From an uncultured Clostridia bacterium (GTDB lineage Bacteria; Bacillota; Clostridia; Christensenellales; UBA1242), in assembly GCA_944372505.1 (NCBI GenBank), contig CALVZK010000004.1:21585-85584 (forward strand): DNA of 64,000 nucleotides. Direction: 5' to 3'. Within the stretch, counting starts at the first letter, position 1. The number at the start of each line of letters is the position of its first letter. Below the pieces are notes generated by a model, which saw only the letters and a program-made list of their open reading frames with translations, ran no database searches and was not told the origin of the DNA. Both the position numbers and the translations under genes were made by a program. Shown piece after piece: positions 17,043-24,287 of the stretch.

Positions 17043-18395
17043 ATGCATGATTTAAATTCTTTATGGAAAGCAGTTTTAGATAAACTTGAACTTACAGTTT
17101 CAAATGTTTCATTCGTAATGTGGTTTAAACCATTAAAAGTGGTTGATTTTGTTGATAATAAAAAATTAATTATAGCAACAAACTCTACTTCTGCAAAAAA
17201 TCAAATTTTGAGAAATTACTTTGAAAAATTATCGTCAGCAGTAAAAGATATCTTTGGAGAAAATATAGATATAGAAGTTTTAGATCAAAATGAAGAAATT
17301 GAATACATAAAAATAAATGGAGAAAAAACAAAAGAAAAAGAAGTTGATATAACAAAAAATCCTTTCAACACAAAATATACTTTTGAAAATTTTGTTGTTG
17401 GAAAAAGTAATCAGTTTGTTTATGCTGCAGCAAGAGCAGTTGCAGAACATCCTGGAGAAAAATTCAATCCACTTTTTATTTATGGAGGAGTTGGTTTAGG
17501 TAAAACTCATATATTGCATGCAATAGGAAATTATATTAAACAATATAATCCTAATTTGAATGTAATGTACGTTACTTGTGAACAATTTGCAAATGATTAC
17601 ATAGAAAGTCTAGGTTCTGAAACAAAAAATAAAGCCGTTTTAGAATTTAGAACAAAATATAGAAATCTAGATGTTTTAATGGTTGATGATATTCAATTTA
17701 TATCTAAAAAAACTTCAACACAAGAAGAATTTTTTCATACATTTAATGAACTTTATCAAAATAATAAACAAATTATTATTACATCAGATCGTCCACCAAA
17801 AGATATAGATACTCTTGCTGATAGATTACGTTCTAGATTTACAAGTGGATTAATTCAAGATATTCAACAACCTGATTTGGAAACAAGAATTGCAATATTA
17901 AGAAAAAAATGTCAATTAGAAAAATATGTAATTGATGATGATGTAATTGATTTTATTGCTGAAAAAATAAATACTAATATTAGAGAACTTGAAGGAATGT
18001 TATCAAAAGTATATTTTTTAGCAAATCTTTCAAATAAACATTCTGCAAGTATGGAAGAAGCATTAGAAGCATTTAATGGACAACTTGAAGAAGACAAAAA
18101 TGAAGGTCTTTCTCCAGACGATATAATTGATACTGTTTGTAAATATTTTGAAATAACAAGACAAGATATCATAGGAAAAAAGAAATCGAAAGAAGTTGTA
18201 GAACCGCGAATGATTGCAATATATTTAATTAGTGAAATATTGGAAATTCCTCTAGTTTCTATAGGAAAAATATTTGGTGGTAGAGATCATACAACAATTA
18301 TGCATTCAAGAGATAAAATAAGTGATGAACTTAAAACCTCCCATAAAATGAAGTCATTTATAAGTGAAATAAAAAAAATGTTGAAAGGTGGATAA
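17043..18395 (+). CDS. dnaA: Chromosomal replication initiator DnaA
   Basis: A 450-residue initiator ATPase that binds DnaA boxes and melts the origin. Domain I is at about residues 1-80; domain III carries Walker A GGVGLGKTH near residue 150 and Walker B LMVDDIQFI near 212, plus the DRLRSRFTSGL sensor/arginine-finger region. Domain IV ends with GGRDHTTIMHSRDKI, the DNA-binding signature that reads TTATCCACA. The length is normal. It has its own promoter and is followed by a spacer with DnaA boxes and then dnaN. Domain II (about 80-105) is short. Confidence 0.99.
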   Translation: MHDLNSLWKAVLDKLELTVSNVSFVMWFKPLKVVDFVDNKKLIIATNSTSAKNQILRNYFEKLSSAVKDIFGENIDIEVLDQNEEIEYIKINGEKTKEKEVDITKNPFNTKYTFENFVVGKSNQFVYAAARAVAEHPGEKFNPLFIYGGVGLGKTHILHAIGNYIKQYNPNLNVMYVTCEQFANDYIESLGSETKNKAVLEFRTKYRNLDVLMVDDIQFISKKTSTQEEFFHTFNELYQNNKQIIITSDRPPKDIDTLADRLRSRFTSGLIQDIQQPDLETRIAILRKKCQLEKYVIDDDVIDFIAEKINTNIRELEGMLSKVYFLANLSNKHSASMEEALEAFNGQLEEDKNEGLSPDDIIDTVCKYFEITRQDIIGKKKSKEVVEPRMIAIYLISEILEIPLVSIGKIFGGRDHTTIMHSRDKISDELKTSHKMKSFISEIKKMLKGG

Positions 18396-18437
18396 AATTA
18401 CAAACATTTCCACAATTTATCCACATTAAACAAATAC

Positions 18438-18475
18438 AAGATTTAGATGTTTTTTAATATTTAAATCTTTTTTTT
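18438..18475 (+). terminator. Possible dnaA terminator
   Basis: AAGATTTA/TAAATCTT hairpin with a 16-base loop and a T-run, inside the dnaA-dnaN spacer between the two DnaA boxes. Confidence 0.5.
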
Positions 18476-18609
18476 ATCTATATATTGTATCATAAAAAAG
18501 TTATACACATTTAAACATTTCTTATTATTAATACTATTATTAATCATTAATTAAAAAATATTTATCATTCGTTATTCTTTAAAAAAGTTTTTAAATAGCT
18601 CATAAAAAT

Positions 18610-18638
18610 TTGCTAAAAAAAACAATAAGTGATATACT
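18610..18638 (+). promoter_or_regulatory. dnaN promoter
   Basis: TTGCTA (18610-18615), 17-base spacer, TATACT (18633-18638), 28 bases before the dnaN ATG, with an AAAGGAG site. Confidence 0.6.
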
Positions 18639-18666
18639 TAAATAGAAGTAAAAAAAGGAGAAATAT

Positions 18667-19767
18667 ATGTTAGTTGTATGTCAAGGATTAGAGTTATCTG
18701 AAGGGTTATTAAGAGTAAGTAAAGCAATTTCTAATAAGATTACAAATCCTATTTTTGAAGGGATAAAAATAGTTGCAGAAGATGATACATTAATCATGAG
18801 TGCTACTGATACAGAACTTTCAATAGAGAAAAAAATCAAAGCAGAAGTAAAAATTGAAGGAGAAACGGTTGTACCAGGAAGATTTATAACAGAATTTGTA
18901 AAGAAGTTAACTAATTCACAAATTGAACTTGAAGTAAATGAAAAAAATCAATTGTTTATTAGATACGAAGATAGTGAAAGTATAATACAATGCTATAATC
19001 CTGTTGAGTATCCTGGATTCAAAAAAATAAACACAAATGAATATTTTGGAATTAGTCAAAAAGATTTTAAAACAGCAGTTAATAAAACAATATTTTCGGT
19101 TGCGTTAGATGATTCTAGACCAATATTAAAAGGCGTTTTATTTGATATAAACGGCAATGAATTAAATGTTGTTGCTTTAGATGGTTATAGACTTGCAAAA
19201 GTAAAAAAGAATATTAATTCTAATATACAAAAGTCAATAGTGGTACCTGCAAGAAGTTTAAGTGAATTAGGAAAACTTATAGAAGATAGTGAAGATATTA
19301 TAAATATATATATTGACGATTATACAATTATGGTAGATTTAGGAGATACAAAAGTAACCTCAAGGCTTTTAGAAGGAGATTACATTAATTATAAACAAAT
19401 AATACCAGTAAATTATGAAACATTTGTAATAATAAACAAAGAGCAATTTGAACAAGCACTAGAAAGAGCAACACTTTTAACAAGAACAAGTACGAATAAT
19501 TTTGTAAAATTTGATATTAAAGAAAATAATTTATGTATTACTTCAAATTCTGAGCTTGGGAATGTAAAAGAAAATTTACCAGTAAATGTTTCTGGAAAAG
19601 ATTTGATAATATCATTTAACCCAAGATATTTTCTAGAAAGTTTAAGAGTGAATACAAACGAATTTGTAAAAATTTGTTTTAATAGAGCTTCTACACCATG
19701 TGTAATTGTACCAACAGAAGAAGATGAATTCTTGTATTTAATTTTACCAGTTAGAGTAATAGGATAA
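18667..19767 (+). CDS. dnaN: DNA polymerase III sliding clamp (beta subunit)
   Basis: A 366-residue beta clamp that holds the replicase on DNA. It shows the three-domain pattern: N-terminal LSEGLLRVSKAISNKITNPIFEGI, middle KTAVNKTIFSVALDDSRPILKGV with ALDGYRLAKVK, and C-terminal FNPRYFLESLRV. The end IVPTEEDEFLYLILPVRVIG corresponds to the family's P-x-[R/E]-..-LPVRI ending that forms the hydrophobic peptide-binding pocket. The length is normal, and an own promoter and AAAGGAG site precede it. Confidence 0.98.
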   Translation: MLVVCQGLELSEGLLRVSKAISNKITNPIFEGIKIVAEDDTLIMSATDTELSIEKKIKAEVKIEGETVVPGRFITEFVKKLTNSQIELEVNEKNQLFIRYEDSESIIQCYNPVEYPGFKKINTNEYFGISQKDFKTAVNKTIFSVALDDSRPILKGVLFDINGNELNVVALDGYRLAKVKKNINSNIQKSIVVPARSLSELGKLIEDSEDIINIYIDDYTIMVDLGDTKVTSRLLEGDYINYKQIIPVNYETFVIINKEQFEQALERATLLTRTSTNNFVKFDIKENNLCITSNSELGNVKENLPVNVSGKDLIISFNPRYFLESLRVNTNEFVKICFNRASTPCVIVPTEEDEFLYLILPVRVIG

Positions 19768-19807
19768 AATTTTAACTAAAATAAAAAATAATAAATAATA
19801 ATAAAAT

Positions 19808-19847
19808 AAAAAACACTTTAACATTAAAAATTAAAGTGCTTTTTTAT
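19808..19847. terminator. Bidirectional terminator after dnaN
   Basis: CACTTTAA/TTAAAGTG hairpin flanked by A and T runs, between convergent dnaN and the membrane protein gene. Confidence 0.8.
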
Positions 19848-19881
19848 ATATTTTTATAAATTAATGATATAAAATTATATA

Positions 19882-20346
19882 TTATTTTTCTTTTGAAAGA
19901 GCAACTGTTCCTACGCCAACACCTATACTAACCATTCCACCGAATAAAAGACCTTTTCCAACGCCATCCATTGTTTTTATTTTGTCAACATTTTTAGTTA
20001 TTTCAGGATCAGAGGATTTATTTATTAATTCTTCAATATTATTATAAATAGTAAGATCATTTAATTCCGTTTCAAGAGCTTTTATAATGGGTTCAGCCTC
20101 TTTTTCTGTAATTTTACCTGCTTCTATTTCAGCTTTTACATTTTCTATTGCTTTAGAAACATAGTCAATTTGTTGTTTATAGTCTTCTTGCATTTGAGCA
20201 CATTCTGCAGTAGCGGTAAAATGTTCCATGACCTGTTGACTTTTTGTGTTAGCAATGCCCATTAAAGCTCCTCCAGCGGCAATCATTAAAAAAGGTGTAG
20301 CAAGCGTAATTAAAGCTATAGCATATTTAATATTTTGTTTTAACAT
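19882..20346 (-). CDS. Small membrane protein with coiled-coil middle
   Basis: A 154-residue protein with a membrane segment near each end (about residues 10-31, IALITLATPFLMIAAGGALMGI, and 128-149, GLLFGGMVSIGVGVGTVAL) and a charged, probably coiled-coil part between (about 45-118) that should lie outside or inside the membrane as one loop. No family is recognised. It is preceded by an AAAGGAG site and, further upstream, by a 14-codon ORF with a promoter and palindrome (20415-20513), so the two may form one transcript. It points against the surrounding replication genes. Confidence 0.5.
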   Translation of the reverse strand: MLKQNIKYAIALITLATPFLMIAAGGALMGIANTKSQQVMEHFTATAECAQMQEDYKQQIDYVSKAIENVKAEIEAGKITEKEAEPIIKALETELNDLTIYNNIEELINKSSDPEITKNVDKIKTMDGVGKGLLFGGMVSIGVGVGTVALSKEK

Positions 20347-20414
20347 AATTATTTAACTCCTTTTATTACAAATATTTTAATTTTAATGTTATTAAAATCT
20401 GTTTTAATTATAGT

Positions 20415-20459
20415 TTATAGTAAATTTTTTAAAAAAGCAGAAAGACGATGTTTAAACAT
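20415..20459 (-). CDS. 14-residue ORF with strong ribosome binding site
   Basis: ATG at 20459 follows AAAGGAGG by 7 bases, an ideal ribosome binding site, and reads MFKHRLSAFLKNLL before a stop. The peptide is short, basic and amphipathic (K3, H4, R5, K11 among hydrophobic residues). It sits directly behind a consensus promoter and in front of the membrane protein gene at 19882. It could be a leader peptide that controls that gene, a small membrane-active peptide, or a chance start. No attenuator hairpin is obvious. Confidence 0.45.
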   Translation of the reverse strand: MFKHRLSAFLKNLL

Positions 20460-20485
20460 GAAATTTCCTCCTTTATGTAAAATAT

Positions 20486-20513
20486 ATTATATCACAAATA
20501 TGTGATTTGTCAA
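20486..20513 (-). promoter_or_regulatory. Promoter with operator-like palindrome in the spacer
   Basis: On the minus strand TTGACA (20513-20508), 16-base spacer, TATAAT (20491-20486). The spacer is almost filled by the inverted repeat ATCACA-AATA-TGTGAT (20491-20506), which also covers the first base of the -10 box. The layout is typical of a repressor operator. Confidence 0.65.
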
Positions 20514-20610
20514 TATAAAAGAAAGAATGTTACAAAGATAATATAACGTATCATATTATTTTGTTTTGAAAAAATAGATAAATATATTATAATAAAAAAA
20601 GGAGAAAATT

Positions 20611-21135
20611 ATGGATTATTTTAAAGATGATAAAACTATTTATTTTGCAAAGATTAAAGAAAATGCTGTGATTCCAACTAAAGAAGATGAAAATGCAGGT
20701 TATGACATTTATGCATGTTTTGAGGAAGATTATATTGAAATTCCATCACATTCAACAAAACTAGTACCTACTGGAATTGCTTGGGCTTGTAGTGAAAAAT
20801 ATTATATGCAAATTGAAGAGCGTTCTTCTACAGGAACAAAAGGAATTAAAAAAAGTGCAGGAGTTGTAGATAGTGGTTATAGAGGTGAAATAAAAATAGC
20901 AATTTTAAATACTAACAATTTTTCTTTAATAATTTCAAACATTGATGAAGAAAAACTGCGTGCAAAATATGTTATAAATAAAGATGCATTAGTATATAGT
21001 ACGAAAAAAGCAATAGCACAAGGTATAATACATAAAGTAATAAAAATGAAAATAAAGGAAATATCAATCGATGAACTTAAACAAATACCTTCTTCAAGAG
21101 GAGATAAAGGTTGGGGAAGTACAAATAAAAATTAA
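20611..21135 (+). CDS. dut: dUTP diphosphatase
   Basis: A 174-residue trimeric-type dUTPase, which hydrolyses dUTP to dUMP and pyrophosphate and keeps uracil out of DNA. The five motifs are seen in order: AGYDIYA (1), ERSSTGTKGI (2), GVVDSGYRGEIKI (3, with the catalytic Asp), KAIAQGIIHKV (4) and SSRGDKGWGST (5; Trp replaces the usual Phe that stacks on the uracil). An insertion of about 20 residues between motifs 3 and 4 makes it longer than the usual 145-150. It has an AAAGGAG site and lies between dnaN and rpmH, an uncommon place for this gene. Confidence 0.9.
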   Translation: MDYFKDDKTIYFAKIKENAVIPTKEDENAGYDIYACFEEDYIEIPSHSTKLVPTGIAWACSEKYYMQIEERSSTGTKGIKKSAGVVDSGYRGEIKIAILNTNNFSLIISNIDEEKLRAKYVINKDALVYSTKKAIAQGIIHKVIKMKIKEISIDELKQIPSSRGDKGWGSTNKN

Positions 21136-21136
21136 A

Positions 21137-21161
21137 AGAACTATCTAAATGGTAGTTTTTT
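21137..21161 (+). terminator. Terminator of dut
   Basis: AACTATC-TAAAT-GGTAGTT hairpin (one G-T pair) followed by T-runs, directly after the stop. Confidence 0.65.
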
Positions 21162-21246
21162 TAATTTTTAAAATAAATAAAAGAATTGACAAAAGATATT
21201 TAATTCTTTATAATAAATTAGTTACTTTTAAAAAAGGAGGCAAAAA

Positions 21247-21381
21247 ATGAAGAGAACTTATCAGCCAAAGAAAAGACAAAGAAATAAAGTTCATGGTTTT
21301 CGTGAAAGAATGAGAACAAATGGCGGAAGAAATGTTATAAAAAGAAGAAGAAATCGTGGAAGAAAAAAATTGTCAGCATAA
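21247..21381 (+). CDS. rpmH: 50S ribosomal protein L34
   Basis: A 44-residue, very basic protein: [18 protein letters not shown], then [24 protein letters not shown], a complete L34. It is preceded by an AAAGGAGG site, and a possible -10 box lies further upstream (about 21210-21220). It starts the rpmH-rnpA-yidD-yidC-jag run. Its 3' end overlaps the start of rnpA by 26 bases in another frame. Confidence 0.98.
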   Translation: MKRTYQPKKRQRNKVHGFRERMRTNGGRNVIKRRRNRGRKKLSA

Positions 21382-21721
21382 AGAAAAAAATGATCATAGA
21401 CTAAAGAAAAATAGACAGTTTAATTATATCTTTAAGAATGGAGAAAAAGTTAGCAGTAAAAACTTTAATCTTTTTATTATTAAAAGCAAATACAAAAATT
21501 ATAAAATTGGATATTCTATTTCTAAAAAAGAAGGGAAGGCAAATAAAAGAAATAAATTAAAAAGAAGGTTAAAAGAAATAATAAGAATAAATCAATTGCC
21601 AAAAAATTATCATAATTATGTTTTACAAGCAAAAAACGGTGCTTGTGGATTAGAATATAAAGAGATAGAAGAACAACTTTTAAAAATATTTTCAAGAGAA
21701 AAAAATCATGAATATGTTTAG
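21356..21721 (+). CDS. rnpA: Ribonuclease P protein component
   Basis: A 121-residue protein subunit of RNase P, which trims tRNA 5' leaders. The RNR-type motif is [15 protein letters not shown] at about residues 61-75, preceded by NFNLFIIK and [10 protein letters not shown] strands of the family. The only possible start in frame is GTG at 21356, inside rpmH, so the two genes overlap by 26 bases; its ribosome binding site (AGAAGAAG) is weak. It also overlaps yidD by 14 bases. A nested or overlapping rpmH-rnpA pair is known from Thermus. Confidence 0.92.
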   Translation: MEEKNCQHKEKNDHRLKKNRQFNYIFKNGEKVSSKNFNLFIIKSKYKNYKIGYSISKKEGKANKRNKLKRRLKEIIRINQLPKNYHNYVLQAKNGACGLEYKEIEEQLLKIFSREKNHEYV

Positions 21722-21974
21722 AAAAATAATAAAAAGTATAGTAAAAAGTCCTGTCTATTTTTATAAAGGAGTAATCTCTCCAATTCTTCCTCACAGCTGT
21801 AGATTTTATCCAACATGTTCATCTTATTATCTAGAAGCAATAGATAAATTTGGAATCATTAAAGGAAACATATTAGGAATTAAAAGAATATTTAGTTGTT
21901 CCCCTTTTACAAAAAAAAGTGGATATGATCCAGTTCCAAATAATATTAAAGGAGATTTTAAATGGCTATTATAA
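21708..21974 (+). CDS. yidD: Membrane protein insertion efficiency factor YidD
   Basis: An 88-residue small protein. The family core is clear: YFYKGVISPILPHSCRFYPTCSSYYLEAIDKFG, with the three conserved cysteines in CRFYPTCS and later RIFSCSPF, then GYDPVP. YidD is a membrane-associated protein linked to YidC-dependent insertion. It overlaps rnpA upstream and yidC downstream (13 bases), so the genes are translated as a coupled chain. Start at 21708; a second ATG six bases on is an alternative. Confidence 0.93.
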   Translation: MNMFRKIIKSIVKSPVYFYKGVISPILPHSCRFYPTCSSYYLEAIDKFGIIKGNILGIKRIFSCSPFTKKSGYDPVPNNIKGDFKWLL

Positions 21975-23401
21975 GTAGTTTACTTTCAATAGCGGAGCCA
22001 AGTGGTGCATGGATTTCCATAATTAGAGCATTTGAGGCAGTTACAAACAATTATGTTTTAGCAATAATTTTTTTAACAGTAGTCATAAGACTTATATGGG
22101 CAGTAATAGATACTTTTAGTAAATATAGTCAACAAAAAATGAATGCCATACAAGCAAATATTCAACCAGAATTAGAGAAGTTAAAAGCTAAATACGCAAA
22201 TCAACCACAAGTTTTAAGTCAAAAACAAAACGAGTTATATAGAAAATATATGGGTAAGTCTTATTATGGTGGTTGCTTAATAATGCTAGTAATTATGATA
22301 CTTAATCTTGTTATATTCTTTACGTTATTTTCAGGATTAAATACCATGGCTTCCTATAAAATAAGTTACAATTATGATAATTTAAAGTACACATATGCAA
22401 ACTGTTTAAATGTTGTAGATGTATATTTTGATGGAGATTACAATAACGAAGAAAAACTTAATGCTTTTAAAGATTATAAAAATTTAGAATTTGAAATAAT
22501 TACAGATGAAGATGGAAATAAAACAATTGCATTAGTTAATATTAAAGACGGAGAAAATAAAATATATTTGACGGAAAAAATTGAATATATTGATAATTTT
22601 GAAAGAGAAGATCCTTCATATGTTCCGCCAGCAGAGGGAGAAGTCAGCGAAGATGACGGAATTATAACGAGCAATGAATATATTTTATCATTAATAGAAA
22701 AAATATTCCCTGTTTATGAAGAGGGAGAAGAATTTGGAACAAAAGAAATAATATTAATTAAAGATCAAATAGTAACAGACGAGAATGGAGAACCTGTTCT
22801 TGATGAGAATGGAAATAATTTAACGCAGGATATTTATTTGTCAACTGCTGTTCAAGATATATCGATGAGAAAAGTTACTGAAGTTTATGACACTAGTAAA
22901 GAAAGTTTTTTGTGGATAGATAATATTTGGATAGCAGATTCACCTACTGCCCAATCCATAATGAGTTATTCGTCTATTTCTGCACAATTAGGAAAAAAAT
23001 ATATTCAAGATGGTGAAGAGAAAATATATGATGCTTTTATGATTGATTTAAAAGAGGAAAGAAGCAGAGCAAATGGATATTATGTTTTACCTTTAATTAT
23101 TATTTTAGTTTCTTTTTTAAGTATGTATCTTATAAATCTACACAATAAAAAGAGAAACAAAAAAGCAGGGAAAGAAGTAAAGAATACTGGTGCAACAAAA
23201 TGGATGCAAATAATTTTACCTATTGTTTTAGGACTATTTGCTTTATTCTATAATAGTGTGTTTGCTATTTATATGTTAACGGGACAAGTTGTCGCATCAA
23301 TTATAACCCCTTTACAATATTTAATAATAGATAAGATATATGATGCTAAAAATAAAAAGAAAGAAGAAAAAATTGTTGTAGATTATACAAGAAAATTTTA
23401 A
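21962..23401 (+). CDS. yidC: Membrane protein insertase YidC/SpoIIIJ with large extra domain
   Basis: A 479-residue membrane insertase of the YidC/Oxa1 family. The conserved core is present: TM1 with the essential groove arginine R43 (TVVIRLIWAV), the cytoplasmic hairpin (about 50-100), TM2 (about 104-126), then TM3 (about 373-395) and TM4-TM5 (about 416-460) and a basic C-tail. Gram-positive relatives are about 260-300 residues; the extra length is an acidic, largely beta-like region of about 240 residues (127-370) between TM2 and TM3, which should lie outside the membrane. No lipobox is seen at the N-terminus, unlike SpoIIIJ. AAAGGAG lies just before the ATG, within yidD. Confidence 0.92.
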   Translation: MAIISSLLSIAEPSGAWISIIRAFEAVTNNYVLAIIFLTVVIRLIWAVIDTFSKYSQQKMNAIQANIQPELEKLKAKYANQPQVLSQKQNELYRKYMGKSYYGGCLIMLVIMILNLVIFFTLFSGLNTMASYKISYNYDNLKYTYANCLNVVDVYFDGDYNNEEKLNAFKDYKNLEFEIITDEDGNKTIALVNIKDGENKIYLTEKIEYIDNFEREDPSYVPPAEGEVSEDDGIITSNEYILSLIEKIFPVYEEGEEFGTKEIILIKDQIVTDENGEPVLDENGNNLTQDIYLSTAVQDISMRKVTEVYDTSKESFLWIDNIWIADSPTAQSIMSYSSISAQLGKKYIQDGEEKIYDAFMIDLKEERSRANGYYVLPLIIILVSFLSMYLINLHNKKRNKKAGKEVKNTGATKWMQIILPIVLGLFALFYNSVFAIYMLTGQVVASIITPLQYLIIDKIYDAKNKKKEEKIVVDYTRKF

Positions 23402-23419
23402 TTTATAGGGAGGAAAAAA

Positions 23420-24199
23420 ATGTTATCTGCGGAAGGCATTGGGAAAAATATTGAAAAAGCGATTGAAAATGCTTTATTAGAATTAAAAGCACCAAGAGAA
23501 GATGTTGATATAAAAATCATAAGTGAAGGTGGACTTTTTAAAAAAGCAAAGGTTATTGTTACAATTTCAGATGATGCTAAAGATAAATATATAAAGAAAG
23601 AAGAAAAGAAAAAAGAAATTAAAGAAGAAATAAAAAAGGACATTAAAGAAAGCAACAAAGAAATTGAAAATAAAAAGTTAGAAAAAGATAATTTAGATAC
23701 AATTATAAGCGAAAATAAAATCGAAGAAGAAGATAAGGCAGAGGAAGGATTTTTATATAAAAATATAAATCCAATAGACTTTTTAAAAGGATTTTTTGAA
23801 GCTGCAGGGAAAGAAGTTGTAATAAATGTGAATGAAGATGATCGCTTTATTACTTATAGTGTTGAAGGCGAAAATTTAGGAGAATTAATAGGACATCGCG
23901 GAGAATGTTTCTTTGCAATAAGTAGATTATTAACAGCAGTTTGTGGAAAAAGCGAAAAGAAGATATTGTTAGATATTGGAGGATTTAGAGAAAAAAGAGC
24001 AGAAAGTTTAACTGCTCTAGCTAAAAGAGTTGCATCTAAAGTATCAAAAACAGGAAGATACGCAAAACTTGATCCAATGAACCCAAGTGATAGAAGGATA
24101 ATTCATACTGCACTACAAGATGATGATAGAGTTACTACATTATCAAAAGGAAATGAACCTTACAGATACGTAATAATATTTCCTAAAAACGAAGATTAA
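23420..24199 (+). CDS. jag: RNA-binding protein Jag (KhpB)
   Basis: A 259-residue protein with the Jag_N domain (about 1-52), a lysine/glutamate-rich linker (about 54-105), a KH domain (about 115-180, with IGHRGECFFAIS as the GxxG loop) and a C-terminal R3H domain (about 195-258: RRIIHTALQDD..RYVII). Jag/KhpB is an RNA-binding partner of KhpA that affects cell wall growth and division in Firmicutes, and is usually encoded right after yidC as here. A GGGAGG site precedes the ATG; it is followed by a terminator. Confidence 0.96.
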   Translation: MLSAEGIGKNIEKAIENALLELKAPREDVDIKIISEGGLFKKAKVIVTISDDAKDKYIKKEEKKKEIKEEIKKDIKESNKEIENKKLEKDNLDTIISENKIEEEDKAEEGFLYKNINPIDFLKGFFEAAGKEVVINVNEDDRFITYSVEGENLGELIGHRGECFFAISRLLTAVCGKSEKKILLDIGGFREKRAESLTALAKRVASKVSKTGRYAKLDPMNPSDRRIIHTALQDDDRVTTLSKGNEPYRYVIIFPKNED

Positions 24200-24206
24200 A
24201 TATATG

Positions 24207-24240
24207 AAACCTGATTTAATTGTCAGGTTTTTATTTTTTT
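24207..24240 (+). terminator. Terminator after jag
   Basis: AAACCTGA/TCAGGTTT hairpin followed by a T-rich tail. Confidence 0.85.
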
Positions 24241-24252
24241 ATCAAATAAAAC

Positions 24253-24281
24253 TTTAAATTTAATTTATTTCATGTTATAAT
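24253..24281 (+). promoter_or_regulatory. mnmE promoter, leaderless type
   Basis: TATAAT at 24276-24281 ends 6 bases before the mnmE ATG; a weak -35 TTTAAA (24253-24258) lies 17 bases upstream of it. There is no ribosome binding site. Confidence 0.5.
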
Positions 24282-24287
24282 TAAAAA

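Larger units (their letters stand above)
18396..18666. other. Probable oriC with DnaA boxes
   Basis: The 271-base dnaA-dnaN spacer holds one perfect DnaA box TTATCCACA (18417-18425) and one TTATACACA (18501-18509, fits TTATNCACA), plus a poorer ATTTCCACA at 18405-18413, and very AT-rich DNA to the right that could be the unwinding region. Together with the change of gene strand at this point, this supports an origin here. The box number is low for an oriC, so part of the origin may be elsewhere. Confidence 0.65.
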
